Part shown: in pieces, positions 36,672-45,469 of the stretch
Numbering within the stretch: the first letter of the stretch is position 1
Layout of the letters: each line of letters starts with the position of its first letter
From: Myxococcaceae bacterium
Lineage (GTDB): Bacteria; Myxococcota_A; Polyangia; Polyangiales; Ga0077539
Assembly: GCA_004297725.1 (NCBI GenBank)
Contig: SCUS01000071.1
Location: 186,001-250,000, forward strand
DNA length: 64,000 bases
Direction: 5' to 3'
The notes under the pieces: generated by a model
The model's input: the letters and a program-made list of their open reading frames with translations, nothing else
Told to the model about the DNA's origin: nothing
Database searches by the model: none
Position numbers and translations under genes: made by a program

Positions 36672-39472
36672 GCGTTCGCCGGGGCTGGCGCGCGGCGCTG
36701 CTGGCCCTCGCGCTCCACGCCTCGACCGCGTGGGCCGACCTCACCGGCGCCCGCTCGGCGCTCGACCGGGGGGACTACGGCGCCGTGGAGGCCGCCCTTC
36801 GCTCGGCGCGCCCCGCGGAGCGAACGGAGGCCGATCGGCTGCGCGCGCGGTGGCTCTGGGAGACCGGGCAGCACGAGGCCCTCACGGCCCTGGCGACGAG
36901 GATGCAGCGCGCCGCCGCCACGCGCCCGGAGGGGCTGAGCTGGGAGGCCGAGGCGCTGGTGGCCGTCGGGCGCTACGAAGACGCGGTCGCTCGATGGCAG
37001 CGGGCGATCGAGCTCACGCCGCGCGGCGAGGCGTGGAGGGCGAGGGCGAGGGCGGCGACGTGGCTGTCGATCCTCGGGCGGAGAGACGAGGCGCGCGAGG
37101 CGGCCAACGGGCTCATCGACGCCTTCAACGACGGCAGCGCCGAGGGGGCGCGGGGCGCGGCGGCGGCGCGGATGAGGGACGCGGATTTTCTTACCTGCGT
37201 GGGTATGGCCGCGAGGGCCCTCGGGGCGGTGCGCGACGCCAACGGGGCCTTCAACGACGCGCTGCGGGTGGCGCCGGGGAGGGCGGAGACCAACCTCGAG
37301 CAGGCCGCGCTGATGCTCACCACGGAGGACTACGGCCCCGCCGGTGAGGCGCTCTCGGCGGTGCTGCGGGCCAACCCGAGGCACCCCCTGGCGCTGCTGC
37401 TGAGGGCGCGCACGCGGCTCTCCTCGGACCTCGACATGGCCCGCGCCCGGGACGACCTCGCGGCCGCGCTGGCGGTCCACCCGAGGCTCACCGGCGCGAT
37501 GGCGATGCAGGCCTCGCTGATGCTGCGGGACGACGACGTGGCCGGGGCCGGTCGGCGGCTCGACGAGGCCTCGGCGATCAACCCGAGGGACCTCGACGTG
37601 CTCACCATGCGCGGCGTCGCCCGCTTCTCCGCGGGTGATCTGCCGGGCCTGCGCCGCTCCTTCGACGCCCTCTTCGCCGTCGCCCCGAGCTGGACCGAGG
37701 GGTACGAGGTGCTCGCGGATTTCGCCGACTGGCAGCACCGCTACGCCGAGGCGGCGACGCTGATGGGCGAGGGGCTGGCGCGGCCCGGCATCGCGGGCGA
37801 CCGTCGCGCCGGGGCCAGGATGAGGGCCTTCCTGGGCATCAACCTGCTTCGGATGGGCCGCGAGGAGGAGGCCGTGGCCGAGCTTCGGCGCTCCTTCGAG
37901 CAGAGCCGCTTCAACGTGCGGGTGGCCAACCTGCTCAACTTCTACGAGCGCACCATCCCGGAGTCCTACGTGGTCGAGGCCGACGGGCCCTTCCGCATCC
38001 GGTACCACCGGGAGGAGAGGGCGATCCTGAGGCGGTTCGTTCCGCAACTGCTGCGGCGGGCCTGGGACGACATGGTGCGGCGCTACGGCTACACCCCCGA
38101 GGGCCCCGTCTCCATCGAGCTCTACGCCGACGCGGAGCACTTCTCCGTGCGCACCGCGGGCGTGCCCGAGATCGGCGTCCAGGGCGTGTGCTTCGGCCGC
38201 GTGGTGACGGCGCTCTCCCCCCGGGGAGGCCCCTTCAACTGGGGGCAGATCGTCTGGCACGAGCTCGCCCACGTCTTCGCCGTGCAGCGCTCGCGCTCCA
38301 GGGTTCCGCGGTGGTTCACCGAGGGGCTGAGCGAGTGGGAGGCCTTCCACGCCCGGCCCGAGTGGGCCCGCGAGGACGACCCCTCGCTGCACCGCGCGCT
38401 CGCCGGGGGTCGCCTCCCCCGCGTCGCGGACTTCAACACCGCCTTCACGCACGCCCGCCACGCCGACGACATGCTCACGGCCTACTACGCCGCGTCGCAG
38501 CTCGTGGCCTTCATGATCGAGCGCTACGGCTTCGAGCGCGTCGCCTCGATGCTCCCGCTCTGGGGCGAGGGGATCGCCACGCCGGAGGTCATCTCCCGCG
38601 CCCTTGGGGTCTCCGCCGACGCGGTCGACGAGGCCTTCCGCGCCATGCTGCGAGCGCGCCTCGCGTCCTACGACCGGGAGTACGTCGTCGACCGCGCCCG
38701 CTACCGCGACCGGGAGGCGATGGTGCGCGCCGCCGACGAGCGCAGCGGAGACGCGGGCGCCCAGGCCGACGCGGCGATGGCGCTGCTGCTGGGAGGCGAC
38801 GCGGCCGGGGCGGCGAGGCGGGCGGAGGCGGCCATCCGGCTGGAGGGCGCGCAGCCGCTGGCCAGGTGGGTGAGGGCGACGCTGGCCCTCGAGGCCCGAG
38901 ACGGGAGGGCGGCGCTCTCGGAGCTCGACGCGCTCAGGGAGGGGGGCCGGGACGGCTACGCGGTGAGGATGCTGGAGGCCAGGGCCGCCCGGCTGGCCAG
39001 GGACGACGGCAGGGCGCTCTCGGCGCTGACCGAGGCCACGCGCCGAGACCCGTCGCAGGTGGACGCCTGGAGGGCCCTCGCGGCCCTTCATGGCAGGGCG
39101 CACCGGGAGGCCGAGCGCGTGGCGGCGCTTCGCACGGTGGTGCGCCTCGACCAGCACGACCGGGAGGGGCTCTCGGAGCTCCTGGACGCGCTGCTGGAGT
39201 CACGGTCGTGGGCGGAGATACGGTCGCTGGCCGAGCACTCGGTCTCGCTCGACCCGGAGCGCCTCTCGGTGCACCTGGCCCTGGGGCAGGCGGCGCAGGA
39301 GCTGGGCGACCGCGAGGCGGCGATCGCGGCCTATGAGTCGGCGCTGGCGCTCGATCCGCCCAACGCGGCGGAGGTGAGGGCGCGCATCGAGGCGGTGCGC
39401 AGGGGGGAGCGCGCCCTGGCGCCCTTGAGGGCTCCGGCGGTCGTCCGCCCGGCGGCGGCGCCGTCGCGCTGA
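36668..39472 (+). CDS. TPR-rich gluzincin peptidase (peptidase MA-like)
   Basis: Predicted exported protein of 934 residues from GTG 36668. The signal peptide is L-L-A-L-A-L-H-A-S-T-A-W-A-D. Tetratricopeptide-like helices run from about 30 to 430 and again from about 700 to 910. Between them lies a gluzincin domain with W-H531-E-L-A-H535-V-F-A and the downstream Glu in W-F-T-E-G-L-S-E-W-E, which completes a zinc site. The fold resembles peptidase MA-like proteins, and the flanking TPRs could present the substrate. No substrate is known. It is translationally coupled to yqgE. Confidence 0.85.
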   Translation: MSVRRGWRAALLALALHASTAWADLTGARSALDRGDYGAVEAALRSARPAERTEADRLRARWLWETGQHEALTALATRMQRAAATRPEGLSWEAEALVAVGRYEDAVARWQRAIELTPRGEAWRARARAATWLSILGRRDEAREAANGLIDAFNDGSAEGARGAAAARMRDADFLTCVGMAARALGAVRDANGAFNDALRVAPGRAETNLEQAALMLTTEDYGPAGEALSAVLRANPRHPLALLLRARTRLSSDLDMARARDDLAAALAVHPRLTGAMAMQASLMLRDDDVAGAGRRLDEASAINPRDLDVLTMRGVARFSAGDLPGLRRSFDALFAVAPSWTEGYEVLADFADWQHRYAEAATLMGEGLARPGIAGDRRAGARMRAFLGINLLRMGREEEAVAELRRSFEQSRFNVRVANLLNFYERTIPESYVVEADGPFRIRYHREERAILRRFVPQLLRRAWDDMVRRYGYTPEGPVSIELYADAEHFSVRTAGVPEIGVQGVCFGRVVTALSPRGGPFNWGQIVWHELAHVFAVQRSRSRVPRWFTEGLSEWEAFHARPEWAREDDPSLHRALAGGRLPRVADFNTAFTHARHADDMLTAYYAASQLVAFMIERYGFERVASMLPLWGEGIATPEVISRALGVSADAVDEAFRAMLRARLASYDREYVVDRARYRDREAMVRAADERSGDAGAQADAAMALLLGGDAAGAARRAEAAIRLEGAQPLARWVRATLALEARDGRAALSELDALREGGRDGYAVRMLEARAARLARDDGRALSALTEATRRDPSQVDAWRALAALHGRAHREAERVAALRTVVRLDQHDREGLSELLDALLESRSWAEIRSLAEHSVSLDPERLSVHLALGQAAQELGDREAAIAAYESALALDPPNAAEVRARIEAVRRGERALAPLRAPAVVRPAAAPSR

Positions 39473-39495
39473 CGGTTTACCGGGAGGGGTAGTGC

Positions 39496-39525
39496 TTGAC
39501 CCCCGTGGACGGCGCGACGTAAAAC
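39496..39525 (+). promoter_or_regulatory. Sigma70 promoter for the 39596 gene and helicase
   Basis: TTGACC (39496-39501), 18-bp spacer, TAAAAC (39520-39525). Both boxes are close to consensus, the best promoter in the window. The GTG start at 39596 leaves a leader of about 64 nt. Confidence 0.65.
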
Positions 39526-39595
39526 CCGCTGGAAATCGTGTAAGCGGCGCGGCGGTATCGCAGTGGAGCGGCACCTTCGGTGCTGACGGTGTCCA

Positions 39596-40042
39596 GTGAG
39601 CGATGCTTCCCCTGAAAGCCTGACGACCCCTGCGGTGCCGCGCTCCCCCATGGGGCGACGGGTCACCGCGGCGACGATGACGGTGCTCACGGGGATGCTG
39701 ATCTGGTACGGCGCGGGGTCGCTGCACCGGGAGGTCTTCGCCGAGCGGGCGCCCAACCCGATCGACCGAGCGTGCCTCCCGGGGCTGCGTCGGCTCCACG
39801 TGGCCTACGAGGCCGCGTGGGCGTCCCAGCGGGAGGGCGCGGCGACGCCGCAGGTCGTCGCGCTCGACGGAGATCTTCGAGGTTTGAGAGGCCTGTGCGC
39901 GCGCGAGGGCGGCGCGTCCCAGGAGGCGTTCGATCACCTGGAGCGCTGGCGCTACCGCGCCGAAGATCAGGTGAGGTTGTGGCGTGAAGCCGTTGGCGAC
40001 GAGGCCGGGCGTGCGCTCGGCAACCCAGGAAATTCCCCATGA
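39596..40042 (+). CDS. Small single-helix membrane protein, unknown
   Basis: Predicted 148-residue protein from GTG 39596. One membrane helix (about 24-43) follows a Ser/Pro-rich N-terminus; the outer part has C-L-P-G-L-R-R-L-H and G-L-R-G-L-C, then a Glu/Arg-rich helix. The two cysteines could form a disulfide if the C-terminal part faces the periplasm. No family is recognised. It overlaps the helicase start as ATGA, so it is translated with it. Confidence 0.6.
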   Translation: MSDASPESLTTPAVPRSPMGRRVTAATMTVLTGMLIWYGAGSLHREVFAERAPNPIDRACLPGLRRLHVAYEAAWASQREGAATPQVVALDGDLRGLRGLCAREGGASQEAFDHLERWRYRAEDQVRLWREAVGDEAGRALGNPGNSP

Positions 40043-41838
40043 GTGAAGTGCAGACCTTCGAGTCGTTCGGGTTGAGCGAGCCGGTGCGCAGGGCGGTGGC
40101 CGAGGTGGGCTACCCGACGCCCACGCCGGTGCAGCAGGCGACCTTCCAGACCATCGCCGAGGGCAAGGACGTCATCGTCCAGAGCCGCACGGGCAGCGGC
40201 AAGACGGCGGCCTTCGCGCTGCCGCTCATCGACCGGGTGATCAAGCCCGCGCGCAACGTCCAGGTGATGGTGCTCTGCCCCACGCGCGAGCTGGCGCTGC
40301 AGGTGGCGGGCGAGTTCGAGCGCCTGGGCAAGTACTCCGACCTCGGGGTCGCCCCGATCTACGGCGGCGCCGGGATGCAGCAGCAGATCGACGCCCTCAA
40401 GGCGGGCGCCAAGGTGGTCGTCGGCACGCCGGGCCGCACGCTCGACCACCTGCGCCGCAAGACCCTCGACGTCTCCAACCTCCGCGCCATCGTGCTCGAC
40501 GAGGGCGACGAGATGCTCTCCATGGGCTTCGCCGAGGAGCTCAACGCCATCCTGGGCATGCTCCCCAAGGGCCGCCAGGCGCTGATCTTCTCGGCCACGA
40601 TGCCCGACGCCATGTCGCGCATGGCCGCGCGGCACCAGCGCGAGCCGGTGACCATCGCGCTCAGCAGCGACAACGTGGCGCCCTCGGGCATCGAGCACCA
40701 CGCGTACTTCTCCGCCTCCGGGGGCTCGGTGCCCGACCTGCTGAAGGTGCTGGAGATCGAGAAGCCCAAGGCGGCGCTGGTGTTCTGCAACACCAAGGCG
40801 GAGACCGAGCAGGTCGCGCGCGGGCTGCAGAACGCGGGCTACCGCGCGGAGTACCTCAACGGCGACCTCGCGCAGAACGACCGCGAGCGGGTGATGGGCC
40901 TGCTGCGCGAAGAGCGGGTGGACTTCCTGGTCGCCACGGACGTGGCCGCCCGGGGCATCGACGTGCCGCACCTGTCGCACGTGATCCACTGCGGCTTCCC
41001 GGAGTCGCCCGAGGCCTACGTGCACCGCTCCGGCCGCACCGGTCGCGCCGGGCGCACCGGCACGGCCATCTCGCTCATCGGCCCTCACGACATCGGCAAC
41101 CTCTACCTGCTGCGGCTCACCTACGGCATCCGCCCCATCGAGCGCACGCTCCCCAGCGCCGCGGAGAACCGCACGCGCATCGAGGCGGCGCGGGTCGAGT
41201 CGCTGGTCACGGCGGCCTCGGGCAAGGTGTCCGACGACGCGCTGGTGCTGGCGAAGCGCCTGCTCACGCACGACGACGCCGAGCGCGCGGTGGCCTGGCT
41301 GGTCGATCGCTTCGTGATGGGCGTCCGCGAGGAGGAGGCGATGCCCCCCGTTCCGGCCGAGAGGCCGAGCGCCCCTGCGGCGGCTGCGGCGGCGGAGGCC
41401 CCTGCGAGGGAGCCTCGCGCCAACGGCCGTCCCCCGAGGGAGCGGGCGCCGCGCCGGGAGCGGGCGGAGCCGGAGCCCGAGCGCAAGATCGAGGTGCACC
41501 ACGCCGACCCGAAGGCCCCGGAGGCGACCCCGGGCGAGGAGATCGGGATGGAGAGCCTCGAGCTCGCGGTGGGCCGCCGCGAGGGGGTGCGCGCGGGCGA
41601 GGTGGCGAGGCTGCTGCGCGACGTCGGGCTGCTCGCGAAGTCCGAGGTGGGGCGCATCCACGTGCGCGACCGGGTGACGCTGGTGAGCGTGAGCGCGGAG
41701 AAGATCGACGAGCTGCTCGAGGTGCTCGCGGACGTGAAGTACAACGACGTCCCGGTCTCTCCGAAGCGCGCCGACGTGGCCTCGGCGCCGGAGACCTCGG
41801 CGCCGGTGATCGCGGCGGAGACCGCGACGGCGGACTGA
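40039..41838 (+). CDS. DEAD-box-family RNA helicase, DeaD/CsdA-like, with DEGD motif II
   Basis: Predicted 599-residue cytosolic helicase. Core motifs in order: Q motif with P-T-P-V-Q, Walker A in S-R-T-G-S-G-K-T, P-T-R-E-L-A, G-T-P-G-R, motif II D154-E-G-D157 instead of D-E-A-D, S-A-T-M, V-F-C-N-T, then D-V-A-A-R-G-I-D and H-R-S-G-R-T-G-R. The C-terminus has a Pro/Ala/Arg/Glu linker (about 435-495) and a CsdA/DbpA-type RNA-binding domain (E-L-A-V-G-R-R-E-G-V-R-A-G-E, G-R-I-H-V). CsdA-like helicases unwind RNA in ribosome assembly and at low temperature. The Gly in motif II is next to the catalytic Glu. The gene is expressed from the good promoter at 39496 and is probably followed by the TolC gene in the same transcript. 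Confidence 0.93.
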   Translation: MSEVQTFESFGLSEPVRRAVAEVGYPTPTPVQQATFQTIAEGKDVIVQSRTGSGKTAAFALPLIDRVIKPARNVQVMVLCPTRELALQVAGEFERLGKYSDLGVAPIYGGAGMQQQIDALKAGAKVVVGTPGRTLDHLRRKTLDVSNLRAIVLDEGDEMLSMGFAEELNAILGMLPKGRQALIFSATMPDAMSRMAARHQREPVTIALSSDNVAPSGIEHHAYFSASGGSVPDLLKVLEIEKPKAALVFCNTKAETEQVARGLQNAGYRAEYLNGDLAQNDRERVMGLLREERVDFLVATDVAARGIDVPHLSHVIHCGFPESPEAYVHRSGRTGRAGRTGTAISLIGPHDIGNLYLLRLTYGIRPIERTLPSAAENRTRIEAARVESLVTAASGKVSDDALVLAKRLLTHDDAERAVAWLVDRFVMGVREEEAMPPVPAERPSAPAAAAAAEAPAREPRANGRPPRERAPRRERAEPEPERKIEVHHADPKAPEATPGEEIGMESLELAVGRREGVRAGEVARLLRDVGLLAKSEVGRIHVRDRVTLVSVSAEKIDELLEVLADVKYNDVPVSPKRADVASAPETSAPVIAAETATAD

Positions 41839-41844
41839 GCGGGC

Positions 41845-43422
41845 GTGCGGCGGCTGCATCGAGCGCGCAGGCTGCTGGCCTGCATGGGGGGGCTGTGCCT
41901 CGGTGCTGGCGCGGCGCTGCGCGAGGGCCGGGCCGATCCTCCGGTCGCGGCGGTGCGGCTCGACCTCGCGGACTGCCTCGCGAGGGCCGAGCGCGCGTAC
42001 CCCGGGCTGGTGGCGGCGCGGCACAAGATCGCCGCGTCCGACGCGCAGCTCGACGAGGCCTGGGTGGCGCCCTTCTTCCCGGTGAGCGTGACGGGCTTCA
42101 TGTCGCTGGCGCCGACGGCGCGCGGCAACTCCACCTACTCGCCGGACGTGTTCGCGCAGAACCCCCTGGTGAGCGAGACCGGGTACATCGCCCGGGTGAC
42201 GGCGGACACGGGCGTGCCCATCTCGCCGTGGACCTGGGTGCGACTCGGGCGGGTGCGCGACGCGGCGCGCGCGGGCATCCGGGCCAACCGGGCTGAGGCC
42301 GAGCGGGCGCGGCTCGAGCTTCGGGCCAACGTGCGCAAGGCCTTCTTCGGGGTGCAGTCGTCGCGAGACGCGCTGTACCTGATCGAGCGCGCCGAGGGGT
42401 ACATCGCCACGGCGAGGGAGCAGCTCGCCAACGCGCGTACGCAGGACGGCGGGACGGTGGGGCCCAACGACGAGGCGCAGCTCGAGATGGCCGCCGAGGA
42501 GCTGGCGGTGCAGCGGGCGACGGCGACGCGGCTGGGCAACCTGGCCCGCGCGGCGCTGGGGCTGCTCACCGGCGTGGGCGACGCCATCGACGTGCCCGAC
42601 GAGCCCTTGTGCCCCTACCGGGTGGAGCTCGGGTCGCTCTCGCGGCACCTCACCCGGGCGAGGCTCAACCGCCCCGAGGTCGACATGATCGCGGCGGGCG
42701 TGGCGGCGCGCCAGGCGGCGGTGTCCATCCAGGAGTGGGCCTACCTGCCCGACCTCGCGCTGGGGATCACCGCCGCGGTGTCGAACGCGCCCACGATGGC
42801 CGAGCAGCCCAACCCCTTCTCGGCCAACAACAACAACTTCGCCTACTGGGGCGGCGGCCTGGTGCTGCGATGGAACTTCGATCCGGTGGTCAACCGACAG
42901 CGCGTCCGGCGCTTGTCATCGGAGCTGGCGATGACCCAGGCGCAGCAGTCGCTGGCGCTCGGGGGCATCGCCCTCGAGGTCACCGAGGCCTACGAGCGGG
43001 CGAGGGAGCAGCAGTCCATCGAGGCCGCGAGAGAGCGTCAGGAGCGCTGGGGCTTCCAGTGGTTCACCGCGGTGTTCACGCAGTTTCAGTCGGGCGCGGT
43101 GGAGGTCGGGGACATCCTGAGCCCGCTGCGGCAGTACCTGACGGCGCGGGCCGGGCACATCCAGGCCATCAACGACCTCGACGCCTCGCTCTCGCAGCTC
43201 GCGATGGTCACCGGCCAGGCCGACATGGAGGGCGCTCCCTCGACCGAGTGCCGGGCCCCGGTCGCCCCGGCGTCGCCCCCGGTCGGCGCGGACGGGGGCG
43301 CGTCCGAGGATGACATCGAGGCGATCCTGAGGGCTTCGCAGGCGGCGGAAGCGCCGGCGGCGGCGGTGGATGCGGGGGTGCGGCCGCCGGGCGCGGACGG
43401 GGGTATCGCGCGGCCGCGGTGA
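41845..43422 (+). CDS. TolC-family outer-membrane protein
   Basis: Predicted 525-residue protein from GTG 41845, six bases after the helicase stop. N-terminal signal peptide (L-L-A-C-M-G-G-L-C-L-G-A-G-A-A-L); an ATG at 41884 is possible but would cut it short. The rest follows the OEP/TolC plan: D-L-A-D-C-L-A-R-A-E-R-A-Y-P-G-L, long Ala/Glu/Arg helices, and W-N-F-D-P-V-V-N in the second half. The C-terminal 90 residues are Ala/Asp/Gly-rich and beyond the usual end. TolC-type proteins form the outer-membrane duct of efflux or secretion systems. No inner-membrane pump or adaptor is adjacent; the symporter downstream is of another type. Confidence 0.85.
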   Translation: MRRLHRARRLLACMGGLCLGAGAALREGRADPPVAAVRLDLADCLARAERAYPGLVAARHKIAASDAQLDEAWVAPFFPVSVTGFMSLAPTARGNSTYSPDVFAQNPLVSETGYIARVTADTGVPISPWTWVRLGRVRDAARAGIRANRAEAERARLELRANVRKAFFGVQSSRDALYLIERAEGYIATAREQLANARTQDGGTVGPNDEAQLEMAAEELAVQRATATRLGNLARAALGLLTGVGDAIDVPDEPLCPYRVELGSLSRHLTRARLNRPEVDMIAAGVAARQAAVSIQEWAYLPDLALGITAAVSNAPTMAEQPNPFSANNNNFAYWGGGLVLRWNFDPVVNRQRVRRLSSELAMTQAQQSLALGGIALEVTEAYERAREQQSIEAARERQERWGFQWFTAVFTQFQSGAVEVGDILSPLRQYLTARAGHIQAINDLDASLSQLAMVTGQADMEGAPSTECRAPVAPASPPVGADGGASEDDIEAILRASQAAEAPAAAVDAGVRPPGADGGIARPR

Positions 43423-43441
43423 TCGCCTAGTGTCCGGCGCC

Positions 43442-44740
43442 ATGAGCGAAGCCGTGACGCGGCCCTGGTGGCGGTCGAGCACCCTCTGGATCTTCATCGG
43501 GCTCGCGCTGGGCATCCTCCTCGGGGGCTTCTTCCCTCAGGACCAGCACCCCGCGGTCTACAACCTCTTCCGCTTCTTCTCGAAGGCCTTCATCTCGCTC
43601 ATCAAGGGGCTCATCGTCCCCTTGCTGCTCTCCACCATCGTGGTGGGCATCGCGCAGACCGGCGACATCAAGGCCGTCGGGCGCATGGGCGGAAAGGCCC
43701 TTCTCTACTTCGAGGTGGTGACCACCCTCGCGCTGGCGATCGGGCTCCTCATCGCCAACACCATCCGTCCGGGCGACGGATTGCCCCTCGACGCGGGCGC
43801 CCACGTGGCCGGCGTGGCGACGCAGCGGGCGCGCGACGGGTGGGAGATCGCGCTGCACATGTTTCCCTCGAACGTGGTCCAGCACGCGGCGGAGGGGGAC
43901 ATCCTGCCGGTGGTGATCTTCGCGACGCTGCTGGGCCTCGCGCTGGCGCGCTCGGGCGACACGGGGCGCCCGGTGTTCGTCTTCTTCGAGGGCTTCGCGA
44001 AGGTGATGTTCAAGTACACCGAGATGGTGATGGCCCTCACTCCCCTCGGGGTGTTCGGCGCCATGGGATACAACATCTCGCACATGGCGGCGGGGCACGT
44101 CGTCGACGGTCACCTCATCAAGGGCTGGCCCGCGGTGCTCTACCTCCTCGGCCGCTACGCGCGCCTCGTGGGGAGCCTCTACCTCTCGCTCGCGGTGATG
44201 TTCTTCTTCGTCTTCGTCCCCATCCTGATGATCTGTCGGGTGAGGGTGATGGAGTTTCTCCGGGCCATCCGGGAGCCCGCGCTGACCGCCTTCTCGACGG
44301 CCTCCTCCGAGGCCGCGCTGCCACGGCTGCTGGAGGACATGGTGCGCTTCGGGGTGCCCCGGCGCGTGGCGGGCTTCGTGATCCCCACCGGGTACTCGTT
44401 CAACCTCGACGGGTCGACGCTCTACCTGGTGTTCGCGAGCCTGGCGATCGCGCAGGCGGCGCACGTGGAGCTCACGGTGACCCAGCAGCTCACGATGGTG
44501 CTCACCTTCATGCTCTCCTCGAAGGGCGTCGCGGGCGTGCCCCGCGCCACGCTGGTGATCATCGCCGGCACCTGCGCCAGCTACGGCCTTCCGGGGGAGG
44601 CCGGGGTGGCGATGCTGCTCGCGGTCGACGAGGTGATGGACATGGCGCGCACGACCCTCAACGTCACGGGCAACGCGCTGGCAAGCGTGGTGATCGCCCG
44701 CTGGGAAGGGGTGTTTCGTACGGAGGAGCGCGGGGCGTAG
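43442..44740 (+). CDS. Dicarboxylate/amino acid:cation symporter (DAACS family)
   Basis: Predicted 432-residue inner-membrane transporter of the GltP/GltT/DctA family. Family marks are F-I-S-L-I-K-G-L-I-V-P-L-L-L early, the serine-rich hairpin A-F-S-T-A-S-S-E-A-A-L-P, then P-T-G-Y-S-F-N-L-D-G-S-T-L-Y, and D-E-V-M-D-M-A-R-T-T-L-N-V-T-G-N at the end. Together these form the substrate and sodium or proton sites. Substrates are glutamate, aspartate or C4-dicarboxylates. The ATG at 43442 is chosen over an upstream start because it places the first helix normally. A long imperfect hairpin follows the stop. Confidence 0.93.
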   Translation: MSEAVTRPWWRSSTLWIFIGLALGILLGGFFPQDQHPAVYNLFRFFSKAFISLIKGLIVPLLLSTIVVGIAQTGDIKAVGRMGGKALLYFEVVTTLALAIGLLIANTIRPGDGLPLDAGAHVAGVATQRARDGWEIALHMFPSNVVQHAAEGDILPVVIFATLLGLALARSGDTGRPVFVFFEGFAKVMFKYTEMVMALTPLGVFGAMGYNISHMAAGHVVDGHLIKGWPAVLYLLGRYARLVGSLYLSLAVMFFFVFVPILMICRVRVMEFLRAIREPALTAFSTASSEAALPRLLEDMVRFGVPRRVAGFVIPTGYSFNLDGSTLYLVFASLAIAQAAHVELTVTQQLTMVLTFMLSSKGVAGVPRATLVIIAGTCASYGLPGEAGVAMLLAVDEVMDMARTTLNVTGNALASVVIARWEGVFRTEERGA

Positions 44741-44746
44741 CGCCCC

Positions 44747-44801
44747 TCCACAGGGGACTTGAAGGGGTGAGACGGTCTCAACTCTTCAGTTCCCTTGTGG
44801 A
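44747..44801. terminator. Long imperfect hairpin between convergent genes
   Basis: Outer arms 44747-44764 and 44784-44801 pair at 15 of 18 positions; inside them TGAGAC (44768-44773) and GTCTCA (44775-44780) pair perfectly around one base. No T-run follows on either strand. It lies between the symporter and the convergent gene ending at 44819, so a bidirectional terminator is the simplest reading. Confidence 0.55.
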
Positions 44802-44818
44802 ACGGAACAAGCGTGCGG

Positions 44819-45256
44819 TCAGGGCAGGATGATGAGCGTGTAGGCCGAGCGCTCGGAGGAGGCCAGCATCGAGCGGTGCGGGCGGTGGTGCCGGCGTCGC
44901 ACGGTGAGCGGCGCCTCCTCGGCGGGCTCGACCGCCGCGGCGGCCTCGACCGGCTCGGCCACCGGGGCGCTCGTCGGGGCGACCGGGGCGCGCCGGGCCG
45001 GGCGCACGGGGTGGGAGGTGAAGACCGGACCCGAGGGCTCGTCGGCGTCGGAGAGCGAGGCGTGGAAGCCGAGGGCCGCGCCGCTCGCGAGCAGCAGCCC
45101 GAAGGCGGCGAAGTGCCGCCGGGCCTGGTGCGCGGGGGAGGGCGCCACCGAGCGCCGCTCGACGGCGTCGGCGGGCATCGGGATCACCGAGCGCCGCACC
45201 GGGAGCGGGTGGAGGCTGGCTCGGGCCGTCGGCACATCGGAGTGGCGCTCATCCAT
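44819..45256 (-). CDS. Small single-helix membrane protein, unknown
   Basis: Predicted 145-residue protein starting M-D-E-R-H-S-D-V at 45256. One hydrophobic helix (about 50-67, F-A-A-F-G-L-L-L-A-S-G-A-A-L-G-F) separates a His/Arg-rich N-terminal part from a Pro/Ala/Val/Glu-rich part ending in R-R-R-H-H-R-P-H-R. No family is recognised. The upstream region is more AT-rich than its neighbours and holds a dyad at 45264-45290 just before the start. It may be a surface or envelope protein. Confidence 0.55.
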   Translation of the reverse strand: MDERHSDVPTARASLHPLPVRRSVIPMPADAVERRSVAPSPAHQARRHFAAFGLLLASGAALGFHASLSDADEPSGPVFTSHPVRPARRAPVAPTSAPVAEPVEAAAAVEPAEEAPLTVRRRHHRPHRSMLASSERSAYTLIILP

Positions 45257-45263
45257 GTGTCGA

Positions 45264-45290
45264 TGACAACTCCATCGTTGATGGTCGTCA
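45264..45290. promoter_or_regulatory. Dyad upstream of the 44819 gene
   Basis: TGAC (45264-45267) and CCATC (45272-45276) pair with GATGG (45280-45284) and GTCA (45287-45290), in the 5' untranslated region, 8 bp from the ATG. It could be an operator or a leader hairpin. The 45257-45469 stretch around it is AT-richer than its surroundings and holds GATATC twice (45441, 45464). No gene was seen there. Confidence 0.4.
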
Positions 45291-45469
45291 ATGGCGCCAA
45301 TGAACAATCACCTTGTAGGTATATAGGTGCCGGGCGAGCGCTGGTGAGCGCGAGAAGCGCGGAAAAGACGGTGGGCGGTGATGTGGGGGCAGGTGCCGCG
45401 TCGGCCCACGGGGGCGACATATCGGAAGAGATCTTCAATCGATATCAGCGCGGATGTTCATTGGATATC

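Noticed and set aside
41845..44740. A tripartite efflux operon made of TolC and the next gene
   Set aside because: The gene after TolC is a dicarboxylate/glutamate symporter, not an RND, MFS or ABC pump, and no adaptor gene is present.
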